From Serratia sp. DD3 (GTDB lineage: Bacteria; Pseudomonadota; Gammaproteobacteria; Enterobacterales; Enterobacteriaceae), in contig NZ_AYKS02000044.1 in NCBI RefSeq assembly GCF_000496755.2, positions 39,239 through 103,238 on the forward strand: 64,000 nt of DNA, read 5' to 3'. Each line of letters starts with the position of its first letter. Position 1 is the stretch's first letter. The notes under the pieces are model-generated. The model had not been told where the DNA came from and did no database searches. It saw only the letters and a list, made by a program, of their open reading frames with translations. Made by a program: the position numbers and the translations under genes. Of this stretch, positions 30,460 to 41,211 are shown in pieces.

Positions 30460-30689
30460 TTTGTTTTTATACTCTAAATCATGCCAGTTATATAAAGACA
30501 CCAACCACTCACATTCCGCTCTGCTTACCCTGTCAAATCATCCGCAAGTTTGCGGGTATTCTGCAACTTGAATCAAGCTGAGGATGAGATCTCCCCGGGA
30601 AAGATAGCTTTCATTCCGGTTTTGCCGTTGCACCTTCAGATTTAACACTCTACTATCTTTCCATAAATCCACACAGAAACGATCAAACT

Positions 30690-31307
30690 ATGCCGAAATT
30701 ACGCCTGATTGGACTTACCATATTCAGTTTTAGCATCACTTGGTGCGCACATGCCGAAGATAAACGCTATATCTCCGATGAATTAAACACCTATGTCCTT
30801 AGCGGCCCAGGTAACCAATTTCGTGTTGTCGGCACACTTAATGCCGGCGAAGAAGTCACGCTATTGAACGTCAATGACAGTAACAGTTACGGGCAGATCC
30901 GTGATGCCAAAGGGCGCACGGTCTGGATCCCACTAAGTCAACTAAGTCAAACACCCAGCCTGCGCACGCAAGTACCACTGTTAGAACAGCAGGTGAAAGA
31001 CCTGACCGATAAATTAGCCAACATTGATAACAGCTGGAACCAACGTACCGCCGACATGCAGCAGAAAGTCGCCACCAGCGACAGCACCATCAATAGTTTG
31101 CGCCAAGAAAACCAGAATCTAAAGAATCAGTTGATTGTAGCGCAGAAAAAGGTAGATGCGGTTAACCTGCAGCTTGACGACAAACAACGGACCATTATTC
31201 TGCAGTGGTTTATGTACGGTGGTGGCGTCGCGGGTATGGGGTTACTGATTGGCCTACTGCTGCCTCGCCTGGTGCCACGCCGTAAAAACAGCCGCTGGAT
31301 GAACTAA
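30690..31307 (+). CDS. ygiM: SH3-domain membrane protein YgiM
   Basis: This 205-residue protein has a signal peptide (ending AHAED), a bacterial SH3 domain (about 25-90; YVLSGPGNQFRVVGTLNAG), a coiled coil (about 98-165), a C-terminal membrane helix (FMYGGGVAGMGLLIGLL) and a basic tail RRKNSR. It is probably anchored in the inner membrane with a periplasmic SH3 domain. The exact role is not established. cca follows in the same direction. Confidence 0.92.
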   Translation: MPKLRLIGLTIFSFSITWCAHAEDKRYISDELNTYVLSGPGNQFRVVGTLNAGEEVTLLNVNDSNSYGQIRDAKGRTVWIPLSQLSQTPSLRTQVPLLEQQVKDLTDKLANIDNSWNQRTADMQQKVATSDSTINSLRQENQNLKNQLIVAQKKVDAVNLQLDDKQRTIILQWFMYGGGVAGMGLLIGLLLPRLVPRRKNSRWMN

Positions 31308-31474
31308 TAACCGTTACCTACGGTTCAAATATCTGTGGTTGTTGACCAGGTTCTTAAGCTCAAGATACCCGAGCCAAAACCGACCATGGGCATACTAATG
31401 ACCGATGTTGCCAACAGCCCATCGGTCGGTTTGCCCTGATAACCGCTGTACCCACAATATTCAGGAGCTAAACC

Positions 31475-32710
31475 GTGAAGACTTACCTGGTCGGCGGCGC
31501 TGTACGCGACACCCTGCTTAATCTGCCGGTAGTTGATCGGGACTGGGTGGTGGTGGGTGCCACACCCGATGAACTGCTCGCGCTCGGTTATCAGCCTGTG
31601 GGTAAAGACTTCCCGGTGTTTCTCAACCCGAAAACCCATGAAGAGTACGCGCTGGCACGTACCGAGCGTAAATCGGGTCAGGGTTATACCGGTTTTAACT
31701 GCTACGCGGCCCCGGATGTCACCCTCGAAGCAGACTTGATGCGCCGTGATCTCACCATCAATGCCATGGCACAGGAAGACAACGGGAATTTGGTCGATCC
31801 CTATCATGGTCAAGCTGACCTGAATGCCCGCATTTTACGCCATGTTTCCCATGCCTTTGCAGAAGATCCGCTACGTGTTTTACGGGTAGCCCGCTTTGCT
31901 GCCCGCTTTGCCCCTTTGGGCTTTACCATCGCAGCGGAAACCCAGGCGCTGATGCGTAGCATGGCTGAAAGTGGCGAGTTATCCAGCTTAACCGCAGAAC
32001 GAGTTTGGAAAGAAACAGAGAAAGCCTTACAGAGCCAGACTCCCCAGGTTTATTTCCAGGTACTACGGGACTGTGGGGCGTTAAAGGTGTTGTTCCCAGA
32101 AATTGATGCCTTATTTGGCGTACCGGCACCCGAAAAGTGGCACCCAGAGATCGATACCGGGGTACATACGTTGATGACACTGGCGATAGCCAGCCAACTC
32201 AGCGCTGAAGTGGCTATCCGTTTCTCCGCTCTGTGCCACGACTTGGGTAAGGGGCAAACACCGAAAGAACTCTGGCCCCATCACTACGGTCATGGCCCAG
32301 TGGGGGTCAGGTTGGTGGAACAACTCTGCCAACGGTTACGCGTGCCGAACCCACTGCGTGAACTGGCCAAACTGGTGGCGGAATATCATGACCTGATCCA
32401 CACCGTTGACAAGCTACGCCCGGAAACATTACTCAAGTTGTTTGATAACATTGATGTGTGGCGTAAACCACAACGTCTGGAACAGATGATCCTCTCCAGC
32501 GAAGCTGATGCCCGAGGGCGCACCGGGTTTGAAAACTCACCTTACCCGCAAGGTGACTACTTGCGCCAAGCCTATCTGGTCGCCAACAGCATTTCGGTGA
32601 AAGAGGTGGTAGCCAGTGGCCTGCAAGGGCTGGCAATCCGCGATGAAGTGCGCCGCCGCCGCCAGCAAGCACTGGCAGAATGGAAGAAAGCGCAAGCCCC
32701 TTCAGCGTAA
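31475..32710 (+). CDS. cca: CCA tRNA nucleotidyltransferase (multifunctional)
   Basis: Cca adds or repairs the 3' CCA of tRNAs. The 411-residue protein starts at GTG 31475, with CAGGAG seven bases before. The class II nucleotidyltransferase head has YLVGGAVRD (4-12) and the catalytic DRDW (21-24), then the [10 protein letters not shown] helix near 90. A C-terminal HD domain ([11 protein letters not shown] near 255) gives the phosphatase/2',3'-cyclic phosphodiesterase activities of gamma-proteobacterial enzymes. Confidence 0.96.
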   Translation: MKTYLVGGAVRDTLLNLPVVDRDWVVVGATPDELLALGYQPVGKDFPVFLNPKTHEEYALARTERKSGQGYTGFNCYAAPDVTLEADLMRRDLTINAMAQEDNGNLVDPYHGQADLNARILRHVSHAFAEDPLRVLRVARFAARFAPLGFTIAAETQALMRSMAESGELSSLTAERVWKETEKALQSQTPQVYFQVLRDCGALKVLFPEIDALFGVPAPEKWHPEIDTGVHTLMTLAIASQLSAEVAIRFSALCHDLGKGQTPKELWPHHYGHGPVGVRLVEQLCQRLRVPNPLRELAKLVAEYHDLIHTVDKLRPETLLKLFDNIDVWRKPQRLEQMILSSEADARGRTGFENSPYPQGDYLRQAYLVANSISVKEVVASGLQGLAIRDEVRRRRQQALAEWKKAQAPSA

Positions 32711-32745
32711 TCATCACGCCAGGGGGGCTTACCCTTTTTACTCAA

Positions 32746-33570
32746 TTACATAAACACCATATAAACCACACCCGCAACGATAAACCGGTAGATAGCAAAC
32801 GGCACAAACGAAATACGTTTGATCAACTGCAGGAAAGTTTTAATCGCGATCAGCGCGACAACGAAAGCCGTAATAAAACCAACGGCGAACATTGGCAAGT
32901 CGGCCAAGGTCAGAAAATGCAGGCTCTTATAGAGATCCAGTATACTGGCCCCCATCATCATCGGTACCGCCAGGATGAAGGAAAACTCAGATGCTGCATA
33001 ACGGTTTACCCCCACCAGCATACCGCCAGAAATGGTGGATCCTGAACGGGAAAAACCCGGCCACAGCGCCAGACACTGGAAGCAACCGATAGCAAACGCT
33101 TGACGATAAGTGATGTCATCCAACCCCACTGCCCGTGGGTTTTTCGGTTTTAGCCATTCCGCTACCAACAGCAGCACACCACCGGCAATCAGGGCATACA
33201 TGACGTTTTTCGCTTCAAACAGCGATTTGATAAAATCATGAAACAGCAGCCCCAACACCACCGCCGGGAACATCGCCAGCAGGATATGCCCCAACGTCAG
33301 GTGCCCTGCCGTCTTCCCTTCATGAGCTACTGGTTTACCACCAAAATGAATGCCGATCAGGCCAAACAAGCGGCGCCAGAACACCACCACTACCGCCAGA
33401 ATCGAACCCAGTTGAATAATCACTTCAAAAGTTTTGGCCGTATCCCCGGTAAAACCCAACCATTCCCCAACAATAATCATATGGCCAGTGGAAGAGACCG
33501 GTAGGAACTCCGTCAATCCTTCAACCACCCCAAGCACAAATGCCACAAACAATAAATGTACGTCTGTCAT
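32746..33570 (-). CDS. uppP: Undecaprenyl-diphosphatase
   Basis: UppP (BacA) dephosphorylates undecaprenyl pyrophosphate to recycle the cell-wall lipid carrier and confers bacitracin resistance. The 274-residue inner-membrane protein has the family motifs [19 protein letters not shown] near residue 14 and [16 protein letters not shown] near 170. The ATG at 33570 follows an AGG-type site; the preceding in-frame TTG was not used. folB is 97 bp upstream on the same strand. Confidence 0.96.
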   Translation of the reverse strand: MTDVHLLFVAFVLGVVEGLTEFLPVSSTGHMIIVGEWLGFTGDTAKTFEVIIQLGSILAVVVVFWRRLFGLIGIHFGGKPVAHEGKTAGHLTLGHILLAMFPAVVLGLLFHDFIKSLFEAKNVMYALIAGGVLLLVAEWLKPKNPRAVGLDDITYRQAFAIGCFQCLALWPGFSRSGSTISGGMLVGVNRYAASEFSFILAVPMMMGASILDLYKSLHFLTLADLPMFAVGFITAFVVALIAIKTFLQLIKRISFVPFAIYRFIVAGVVYMVFM

Positions 33571-33667
33571 CAACCTGCCTACTCCGTTTAAAATTTAACA
33601 GCTTATTCTATACCCAGGTTCATTCAAGTTGCAGCCAATATCACTACCGCATAAAAATGACCGAGTT

Positions 33668-34027
33668 TCAGACTGGCCGCCTACCGCGTTCAATAATCAC
33701 CCCAACCCGGTTTGCTTGGGCCACCGCCCCCGGTTTGCTGACTTTAATACGCACCCAAGGAGAGTTAAAACGTTGCAGTAAAATTTCAGCCACCTCTTCC
33801 GCTACACGCTCTACCAAAGCAAAACGATTAGGTTGTACATGCCCAATCACCGCCTCACTGACATCCGCGTAGCTTAGGCAGTCATTCACATCATCACTGG
33901 CTGCGGCTTGGCGATTATCCCAGGCCATTTCGATATCGAACACCAGCTTCTGTTGAATGGTCTGTTCCCAGTCATAAACACCAATGGTGGTGATCACACT
34001 AAGTTCTTCAATAAATACGATATCCAT
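33668..34027 (-). CDS. folB: Dihydroneopterin aldolase
   Basis: FolB splits dihydroneopterin to 6-hydroxymethyl-dihydropterin in folate synthesis. The 119-residue protein begins MDIVFIEELSVITTIGVYDW, with the conserved Glu/Tyr of the pterin pocket, and carries a catalytic Lys in RIKVSKPGAV near residue 97. An in-frame extension upstream to 34327 runs antisense through plsY and is not coding. It is divergent from plsY. Confidence 0.95.
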   Translation of the reverse strand: MDIVFIEELSVITTIGVYDWEQTIQQKLVFDIEMAWDNRQAAASDDVNDCLSYADVSEAVIGHVQPNRFALVERVAEEVAEILLQRFNSPWVRIKVSKPGAVAQANRVGVIIERGRRPV

Positions 34028-34133
34028 CACGTCATTCTCAGTTTTTGCCCTTGCCAGTACCACTTCTGGCTGAATATGCGTATTATCCATGGATATTGTA
34101 AGTAAAACGACCATTATTAAACGGAACCGCGTT

Positions 34134-34772
34134 ATGAGTGCTACCGCGCTTGGCATGATTATCTTCGCGTATCTGTGTGGCTCAATTTCCAGTGCGATCC
34201 TGGTTTGCCGGATCGCCGGGCTACCTGATCCGCGTGAACAAGGGTCAGGAAATCCTGGTGCCACCAATGTCCTGCGTATTGGCGGGCGCTTGGCGGCACT
34301 GGCGGTATTACTGTTTGATATTATCAAGGGGATGCTGCCGGTCTGGCTGGCTTATTGGCTCAACCTGCCACCGCTATACCTGGGGTTAACCGCCATCGCC
34401 GCCTGCCTTGGGCATATTTACCCGGTGTTCTTCCATTTTCGTGGGGGGAAAGGCGTCGCCACTGCATTCGGTGCCATTGCACCAATCAGTTGGGACCTCA
34501 CCGGCCTGATGACCGGAACCTGGCTGCTGACGGTACTCTTGAGTGGTTACTCCTCGCTGGGGGCAATCATCAGCGCACTCATTGCACCGTTTTACGTCTG
34601 GTGGTTCAAGCCGCAGTTCACCTTCCCGGTCGCCATGCTCTCATGCCTGATCCTGTTGCGCCATCACGACAATATTCAGCGCCTGTGGCGTGGGCAAGAA
34701 GGGAAAATCTGGGGGAAATTCCGCAAAAAAAATAAAGAAACAGCGGAATCGGCAGAAAAAAAAGAAGAGTAA
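34134..34772 (+). CDS. plsY: Glycerol-3-phosphate acyltransferase PlsY
   Basis: PlsY acylates glycerol 3-phosphate with acyl phosphate in the first step of phospholipid synthesis. The 212-residue inner-membrane protein has the three conserved loops: GSISSAILV near 14, the phosphate-binding [10 protein letters not shown] near 36, and [20 protein letters not shown] near 92. The basic/acidic tail ([15 protein letters not shown]) is cytoplasmic. The start used is ATG 34134; the in-frame ATG at 34089 lies in the divergent promoter. Confidence 0.95.
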   Translation: MSATALGMIIFAYLCGSISSAILVCRIAGLPDPREQGSGNPGATNVLRIGGRLAALAVLLFDIIKGMLPVWLAYWLNLPPLYLGLTAIAACLGHIYPVFFHFRGGKGVATAFGAIAPISWDLTGLMTGTWLLTVLLSGYSSLGAIISALIAPFYVWWFKPQFTFPVAMLSCLILLRHHDNIQRLWRGQEGKIWGKFRKKNKETAESAEKKEE

Positions 34773-34816
34773 TCAGCGGCTAAGTTATCTATTCAAGCTT
34801 AATCCAGCCGCTGTTT
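34772..34816. terminator. Convergent plsY/tsaD terminator hairpin
   Basis: CAGCGGCT and AGCCGCTG are perfect arms around a long AT-rich loop, with TTT following on the plus strand. It lies between the converging plsY and tsaD stops. It is weaker than a canonical terminator because the loop is long. Confidence 0.5.
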
Positions 34817-34822
34817 ATCTAT

Positions 34823-35869
34823 TCACTTGGCGCTATCTAGCGTGACGGGGTTGAAATCAACCGCAGGCAACTCTGCCAGTGGCCAGCGTGGGTGCACCGA
34901 AACACTCAATTCACTATCGGCGCCATTTTTCAGCCGGATAATCCCGGCGTAGGCAATCATGGCACCGTTATCGGTACAAAATTCCGGGCGAGCATAAAAA
35001 ACCTCACCCCGACGTTTTTTCATCATTTCCGCCAGTTTATGGCGTAACGTCTGGTTTGCACTCACACCACCTGCAACCACCAGCCGCTTAAGGCCGGTTT
35101 GCTCCAACGCACGTTTACACTTGATGGCTAAGGTTTCTACCACCGCATCCTCAAATGCCCAGGCGATATCAGCTTGAGTTTGCTCATCGTTACCGTTGGC
35201 ACGAATCGTATTGGCAGCAAACGTCTTCAAGCCGGAAAAACTGAAATCCAAACCGGGACGGTCCGTCATTGGCCGTGGAAAGGTAAAACGGCCAGGAGTC
35301 CCCTGTTGCGCCATTTTTGACAACAATGGCCCCCCTGGGTAATCCAACCCCAACAACTTTGCCGTTTTGTCGAATGCTTCACCGGCAGCGTCATCAATCG
35401 ACTCGCCGAGCAAGGTATATTCACCCACGCCGTTGACACAAATAAGCTGGGTATGGCCACCAGACACCAGTAACGCCACAAAGGGAAAGGCCGGTGGGTT
35501 ATCCTCCAGCATGGGAGCCAGCAAGTGCCCTTCCATATGATGTACCGGTACTGCAGGGACGTTCCAGGCAAAGGCCAGCGCGCGACCAATGGTAGCCCCA
35601 ACCAGCAGTGCCCCGACCAAACCCGGGCCCGCGGTATAGGCGACACCATCGATATCCGCCGCCGACAACCCGGCCTCTTTCAGCGCAGCCTGTATCAACG
35701 GCACGGTTTTGCGCACATGATCACGGGAAGCCAGTTCCGGCACCACACCACCATAGTCGGCATGCAGTTTAACCTGGCTGTAAAGTTGATTAGCTAATAA
35801 ACCGGCTTGGTCGTCATACACTGCAATTCCGGTTTCATCACAGGACGTTTCTATACCCAGTACGCGCAT
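34823..35869 (-). CDS. tsaD: tRNA N6-adenosine threonylcarbamoyltransferase TsaD
   Basis: TsaD transfers the threonylcarbamoyl group to A37 of ANN-decoding tRNAs. The 348-residue protein begins [16 protein letters not shown] (ASKHA fold). The metal-binding HHMEGH lies near residue 110, the nucleotide-binding GGHTQLI near 136 and [15 protein letters not shown] near 270. ATG 35869 was chosen; five further in-frame codons upstream do not match the family. It is divergent from rpsU, the conserved arrangement. Confidence 0.96.
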   Translation of the reverse strand: MRVLGIETSCDETGIAVYDDQAGLLANQLYSQVKLHADYGGVVPELASRDHVRKTVPLIQAALKEAGLSAADIDGVAYTAGPGLVGALLVGATIGRALAFAWNVPAVPVHHMEGHLLAPMLEDNPPAFPFVALLVSGGHTQLICVNGVGEYTLLGESIDDAAGEAFDKTAKLLGLDYPGGPLLSKMAQQGTPGRFTFPRPMTDRPGLDFSFSGLKTFAANTIRANGNDEQTQADIAWAFEDAVVETLAIKCKRALEQTGLKRLVVAGGVSANQTLRHKLAEMMKKRRGEVFYARPEFCTDNGAMIAYAGIIRLKNGADSELSVSVHPRWPLAELPAVDFNPVTLDSAK

Positions 35870-36088
35870 TACATTTCCCATCATTCACGTGCAGCGGTCA
35901 GTTTATCACAATCCAGATAGCGTTTACTGCCAATCCGGCAAGTTGAATCAACCTGAAAGGCTGCTTTGGCTAAAGGATAATCATATGAGTTTGCCATGGT
36001 GCTTTACAAAGCAGCATGCATTGAAGTAAAATTCCGCACCATTTTGAAAAGGCTGGCGCTTGGCCAGCAGCAAACCGAATTTTATTGA

Positions 36089-36316
<228 letters not shown>

Positions 36317-36388
36317 TCCTTCGGGGGCAACCCCACCGCGTGTTTGTTGGTTTTAAACAACACGCAGACCGAGTAGTTGCATACGAAG

Positions 36389-36430
36389 GCCGTGCCTTCC
36401 GGAAGGAAAGCGCGGCTTGTTCTTGTTTAT
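36389..36430 (+). terminator. Intra-operon attenuator hairpin between rpsU and dnaG
   Basis: GCCGTGC...GCGCGGC (36389-36395 with 36410-36416) encloses a perfect CCTTCC-GGAAGG dyad, and the T-rich TTGTTCTTGTTT follows. A weaker GCGTGTT/AACACGC dyad (36338-36365) precedes it. In E. coli a terminator at this place makes S21 far more abundant than primase. Confidence 0.55.
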
Positions 36431-36450
36431 AGCAAATATAACAGGGGCTT

Positions 36451-38199
36451 ATGGCTGGGCGAATTCCGCGTGTATTTATCAATGACTTGCTGGCTCGTAC
36501 CGACATCATCGATCTGATCGATGCGCGGGTGAAGCTTAAAAAGCAGGGCAAGAACTATCACGCATGTTGTCCGTTCCACCACGAGAAAACACCTTCATTC
36601 ACTGTAAATGGTGAAAAACAGTTTTATCACTGTTTTGGTTGTGGGGCACATGGCAACGCCGTCGATTTCCTGATGAATTACGACAGACTGGAGTTTGTCG
36701 AAACCATCGAAGAACTCGCCGCCATGCAGGGTCTGGAAGTGCCTTACGAGGCAGGTAACGGGCCAACGCAAATTGAACGCCATCAGCGCCAAAATCTCTA
36801 CCAACTGATGGAGCAGCTCAGTACGTTCTATCAACAGTCGCTACATCAACCCAGTGGGTTGTCGGCACGTCATTACCTACAACAACGTGGCTTGAGTGAT
36901 GAGGTTATCCGCCATTTTGCCATCGGTTTTGCACCGCCGGGTTGGGATAACGCGCTTAAACGTTTTGGCGGGAATGGCGACAACCGGGCCGCATTGAATG
37001 ATGCCGGTATGCTGGTGACCAACGATCAAGGGCGTACTTATGATCGTTTTCGCGAACGTGTGATGTTCCCCATTCGCGACAAACGTGGGCGAGTCATTGC
37101 TTTTGGTGGGCGGGTATTGGGTGATGGCTTGCCAAAATACTTGAACTCGCCAGAAACTGAAGTGTTCCACAAAGGCCGCCAGTTATATGGCCTGTATGAA
37201 GCACAACAGATTCACTCCACCCCGCAGCGCCTGTTGGTGGTGGAAGGTTATATGGATGTGGTGGCATTAGCGCAATATGGCATAGATTATGCCGTTGCCT
37301 CATTAGGCACCTCAACCACGGCGGAACACATTCAGTTACTGTTCCGCGCCACAGATAATGTGATCTGTTGTTATGATGGTGACAGGGCTGGCCGCGAGGC
37401 AGCTTGGCGTGCGTTAGAAACCGCACTGCCCTATCTTAATGATGGTCGCCAGTTACGTTTTATGTTTTTGCCTGATGGTGAAGACCCGGACACCTTAGTA
37501 CGCAAAGAGGGCAAAGAGGCCTTTGAACAACGAATGGAGCTGGCGCAGCCGCTTTCCACTTTCTTATTCGAAACCTTGATGCCACAAGTGGATTTAAGTA
37601 GCCCGGATGGTCGCGCCAAACTGAGTACACTGGCACTGCCGTTGATCACTCAGGTGCCCGGAGAAACGTTGCGTTTATATTTGCGTCAACAACTGGGTAG
37701 TAAGCTGGGCCTGCTGGATGACAGCCAACTTGATAAGTTGATGCCCAAACAGATGGAAAATGCCAATCCTTATCAGGCCCCCCAGCTAAAGCGCACGACC
37801 ATGCGTATGCTGATAGGTTTACTGGTGCAGAATCCACGTTTGGCTACACTTATACCATCGCTGGAAGGGTTAGAGCAGAGCAAGCAGGCAGGCTTACCGT
37901 TATTTTCTGAATTGGTGCAGACCTGTTTAGCACAGCCTGGGCTCAACACTGGCCAGTTGCTGGAGCTCTATCGGGACAATGAATTCAGTCCGCAGCTTGA
38001 AACCTTGGCAACATGGAACCATATGATCGTTGAGGATCAAGTTGAACAACATTTTTTAGATACATTGACTAACCTGTACGAGTCAATCCTGGAAAAACGC
38101 CAGGAAGATTTAATCGCCCGTGACAGAACGCATGGCCTGAACGCCGATGAGCGTAAAGAACTTTGGTCATTGCAGCTGGCGTTAGCGAAGAAAAACTGA
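36451..38199 (+). CDS. dnaG: DNA primase DnaG
   Basis: DnaG makes RNA primers at the replication fork. The 582-residue protein has a CHC2 zinc finger (CCPFHHEKTPSF with HCFGCGAHGNAVDF, residues ~39-70), an RNA-polymerase core with TOPRIM (VVEGYMDVVAL near 265; CCYDGDRAGR near 308), and a C-terminal helicase-binding domain from ~450. It lies between rpsU and rpoD as expected. Confidence 0.97.
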   Translation: MAGRIPRVFINDLLARTDIIDLIDARVKLKKQGKNYHACCPFHHEKTPSFTVNGEKQFYHCFGCGAHGNAVDFLMNYDRLEFVETIEELAAMQGLEVPYEAGNGPTQIERHQRQNLYQLMEQLSTFYQQSLHQPSGLSARHYLQQRGLSDEVIRHFAIGFAPPGWDNALKRFGGNGDNRAALNDAGMLVTNDQGRTYDRFRERVMFPIRDKRGRVIAFGGRVLGDGLPKYLNSPETEVFHKGRQLYGLYEAQQIHSTPQRLLVVEGYMDVVALAQYGIDYAVASLGTSTTAEHIQLLFRATDNVICCYDGDRAGREAAWRALETALPYLNDGRQLRFMFLPDGEDPDTLVRKEGKEAFEQRMELAQPLSTFLFETLMPQVDLSSPDGRAKLSTLALPLITQVPGETLRLYLRQQLGSKLGLLDDSQLDKLMPKQMENANPYQAPQLKRTTMRMLIGLLVQNPRLATLIPSLEGLEQSKQAGLPLFSELVQTCLAQPGLNTGQLLELYRDNEFSPQLETLATWNHMIVEDQVEQHFLDTLTNLYESILEKRQEDLIARDRTHGLNADERKELWSLQLALAKKN

Positions 38200-38356
38200 A
38201 TACCAAACGGCTTAAGTGCCGCTAAAAAACAGGGAAATGCCCTGATATATGTCGCCATAGTGGGCCGCGACAACAATGAAAACGCCCCAAATGCTATTGT
38301 TGGCAGTTTAGCCGACCGACACCAACCTAAATACTCTGAAGTGTGGATACCGTCTT

Positions 38357-40195
38357 ATGGAGCAAAACCCGCAGTCACAGCTAAAGCTACTTGTCACCCG
38401 CGGTAAGGAGCAAGGCTATCTGACCTATGCTGAGGTCAATGACCATCTGCCGGAAGATATCGTCGACTCCGACCAGATCGAAGACATCATCCAGATGATC
38501 AACGACATGGGCATCCAGGTGCTGGAAGAGGCACCGGACGCCGATGATTTGATGCTGGCCGAGAATACCACCGATACTGACGAAGATGCTGCAGAAGCTG
38601 CAGCTCAGGTGCTCTCAAGCGTTGAATCCGAAATTGGCCGTACCACTGATCCGGTGCGCATGTATATGCGTGAAATGGGTACCGTTGAACTGTTGACGCG
38701 TGAAGGTGAAATCGACATCGCCAAGCGCATTGAAGACGGTATCAATCAGGTACAGTGCTCAGTTGCCGAGTACCCGGAAGCCATTACCTACTTGTTGGAA
38801 CAATACGATCGTGTCGAAGCGGGCGAAGTGCGCCTGTCTGACCTGATCACCGGCTTTGTCGACCCTAATGCGGAGGAGGAAGTTGCGCCAACCGCTACGC
38901 ACATCGGTTCTGAATTAACACCTGAAGAACAGAATGACGACGAAGAGGACGAAGAAGACGAGGATGATGCTGAAGACGACAACAGCATCGACCCGGAACT
39001 GGCACGCCAGAAGTTTCTTGACCTGCGCACCCAACATGAAGCAACCAGCCTGGTTATCAAAACCCATGGCCGTAGCCATGCCAGTGCAGCAGAAGAGATC
39101 CTGAAGCTTTCTGAGGTCTTCAAACAGTTCCGTCTGGTGCCTAAACAGTTCGACTTCCTGGTCAACAACATGCGTGCCATGATGGATCGCGTTCGTACTC
39201 AAGAACGCCTGATCATGAAACTGTGTGTTGAACAGTGCAAAATGCCGAAGAAAAACTTTGTGACCCTGTTCGCGGGCAACGAAACCAGTACCACCTGGTT
39301 TGAAGCTGCACTTGCCATGGCCAAACCATGGGCAGAGAAACTCAAAGAAGTGGCTGACGATGTTCAACGTAGCCTGCAGAAACTGCGCCAGATCGAAGAA
39401 GAAACCGGCCTGACCATTGAGCAAGTTAAAGACATCAACCGTCGCATGTCGATTGGCGAAGCCAAAGCTCGCCGCGCGAAGAAAGAGATGGTTGAAGCCA
39501 ACTTGCGTCTGGTTATCTCTATTGCCAAGAAATACACCAACCGTGGCCTGCAATTCCTGGATCTGATCCAGGAAGGTAATATCGGTTTGATGAAAGCAGT
39601 AGATAAGTTTGAATACCGCCGTGGCTATAAGTTCTCGACTTATGCAACTTGGTGGATCCGCCAGGCGATCACCCGTTCGATTGCGGATCAGGCGCGCACT
39701 ATTCGTATTCCAGTGCATATGATTGAGACCATCAACAAACTCAACCGTATCTCACGCCAGATGCTGCAAGAAATGGGCCGTGAACCGACGCCGGAAGAGT
39801 TGGCTGAACGCATGTTAATGCCGGAAGACAAGATCCGTAAGGTGTTGAAGATCGCCAAAGAGCCTATCTCCATGGAAACGCCAATTGGTGATGATGAAGA
39901 TTCGCATCTTGGTGATTTTATTGAGGATACCACCCTTGAGCTGCCACTGGATTCTGCCACTTCGGAAAGTCTGCGTTCTGCCACCCACGATGTTCTGGCT
40001 GGCCTGACCGCGCGCGAAGCGAAAGTACTACGGATGCGTTTCGGTATTGATATGAATACCGACCACACTCTGGAAGAAGTGGGTAAACAGTTTGACGTTA
40101 CCCGCGAGCGTATCCGCCAGATCGAAGCTAAAGCGTTGCGTAAACTACGCCACCCAAGCCGCTCGGAAGTGTTACGCAGCTTCTTGGATGATTAA
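38357..40195 (+). CDS. rpoD: RNA polymerase sigma-70 factor RpoD
   Basis: RpoD is the housekeeping sigma factor. The 612-residue protein has region 1.1, region 1.2 ([20 protein letters not shown]), a non-conserved acidic insert with a Glu/Asp run near 195-210, region 2 ([36 protein letters not shown]), region 3, and region 4.2 ([20 protein letters not shown]). The 157-bp gap after dnaG may hold its own promoters. Confidence 0.98.
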   Translation: MEQNPQSQLKLLVTRGKEQGYLTYAEVNDHLPEDIVDSDQIEDIIQMINDMGIQVLEEAPDADDLMLAENTTDTDEDAAEAAAQVLSSVESEIGRTTDPVRMYMREMGTVELLTREGEIDIAKRIEDGINQVQCSVAEYPEAITYLLEQYDRVEAGEVRLSDLITGFVDPNAEEEVAPTATHIGSELTPEEQNDDEEDEEDEDDAEDDNSIDPELARQKFLDLRTQHEATSLVIKTHGRSHASAAEEILKLSEVFKQFRLVPKQFDFLVNNMRAMMDRVRTQERLIMKLCVEQCKMPKKNFVTLFAGNETSTTWFEAALAMAKPWAEKLKEVADDVQRSLQKLRQIEEETGLTIEQVKDINRRMSIGEAKARRAKKEMVEANLRLVISIAKKYTNRGLQFLDLIQEGNIGLMKAVDKFEYRRGYKFSTYATWWIRQAITRSIADQARTIRIPVHMIETINKLNRISRQMLQEMGREPTPEELAERMLMPEDKIRKVLKIAKEPISMETPIGDDEDSHLGDFIEDTTLELPLDSATSESLRSATHDVLAGLTAREAKVLRMRFGIDMNTDHTLEEVGKQFDVTRERIRQIEAKALRKLRHPSRSEVLRSFLDD

Positions 40196-40207
40196 GTTTT
40201 TCGACCC

Positions 40208-40233
40208 AAGCCCCAGCATTGCTGGGGCTTAAT
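40208..40233 (+). terminator. Terminator of the rpsU-dnaG-rpoD operon
   Basis: AAGCCCCAGC-ATT-GCTGGGGCTT is a perfect 10-bp stem 12 bp after the rpoD stop. It ends in TTAATTATT rather than a long T run. Confidence 0.85.
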
Positions 40234-40682
40234 TATTGAAAGACAGAATAGACCACCTGCTTATTTTCCATAGTGGAAATATCCGCAGATACCATTCTAG
40301 ATTCCCCCCAGTTCCTCTAATCAATTCTGTCACCGAAGTGGATACCAGCAGATTTAGTCACCATCAGCCATAAGGCATTCTGCGGGTATTGAGTTGTAAA
40401 AACGACCTCCGCGCTTGGCAATATCATCTCAGAAAATTCCGTCCTGCTTTCCTTTGACCCTATCCTTACCTCTACCCTAGTCAGGTTCCAAAGCTACGTT
40501 CGCTTGCCGTCCCTTGCAGTGGATACCCTTGCCACGGGTCATAACTCTGCAATTTAATGGTGATGGATATCCTCTTGAGATGTAACGCTAATTACATATT
40601 ACTTTCATATTTTTACCATCATTGAGGACTACAGTGCAGGAGATCATTTTAAACTGATCATTTTAAACAAGGAGAGTAAAAC
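40234..40682. other. Gene-free stretch between rpoD and the phosphoesterase cluster
   Basis: I see no credible coding sequence in these ~450 bp. In E. coli the mug gene follows rpoD, but no mug-like frame is present. GGAG precedes the small lipoprotein gene at 40683. A promoter for the downstream cluster probably lies here, but I cannot place it. Confidence 0.5.
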
Positions 40683-40913
40683 ATGCCTATTACCCGCCAT
40701 CGCCAATCTCATTGGCTCAAGAAATTGTCTTATTTATTTCTCGTTTCATTCTGTTTGACATGTTTGTCAGCCTGTGACTCATCCGACAGTTCTAAATCTT
40801 TCAGTGATTTTAATAAAGAGCAGAAAGAAAATGAAAAAGAGGAAGGAAAAGAAAAAGAAGAAGAGAAAGAGAAAGAGAAAGAGAAAGAAGCCACCATACG
40901 TTGCGCCCCTTAA
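40683..40913 (+). CDS. Small lipoprotein with Lys/Glu repeat tail
   Basis: This 76-residue product has a basic N-terminus, a hydrophobic core (LSYLFLVSFCLTCLSAC) and a lipobox with Cys at about 31, so it should be lipid-anchored. After a Ser/Asp linker comes a low-complexity tail of about 30 Lys and Glu residues (FNKEQKENEKEEGK onward) encoded by a purine-only tract with a GAGAAA hexamer repeat. It ends ATIRCAP. ACAAGGAGAG precedes the ATG. It lies 5' of the phospholipase genes; an accessory role there is only a guess. Confidence 0.7.
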   Translation: MPITRHRQSHWLKKLSYLFLVSFCLTCLSACDSSDSSKSFSDFNKEQKENEKEEGKEKEEEKEKEKEKEATIRCAP

Positions 40914-40962
40914 TTAGGTCGAAACACCCCCTAATTATCACCTGATATTATAGATGAAATGA

Positions 40963-41070
40963 TCCTTTAGATAATTTTAGTTGCAGGACAAAACGCAAAG
41001 CGTTTTGAACAGCGCTTGCGCTGGCCCTTTAGGGCGATGCCTTGTGCCGAGTAACGTGGTGAACTTATGA
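40963..41070. repeat. Interspersed repeat, modified copy
   Basis: CCTTTAGATAATTTTAGTTG is followed by GGACAAAACGC...GCGTTTTGAACAGC and TTGCGCTGGCCCTTTAGGGC, the same order of parts as at 17685-17795. It occupies most of the gap before the first phospholipase gene. Confidence 0.55.
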
Positions 41071-41211
41071 CTCATCGGTCGTTAACCGATTTGAATTTCA
41101 CAAAACAATAGCCCGAAATGTCAGCCCCATGGAGAAGTAAATCATAAGCACAGCCAGCACATCGACAACTTTCATTATTAAAGCGAAGAATAAGGGAAAC
41201 AGGACTCCGTT

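Noticed and set aside
38915..39718. 267-codon minus-strand frame inside rpoD
   Set aside because: Antisense to rpoD; arises from rpoD codon bias and contains a Phe/Val run opposite the acidic stretch.
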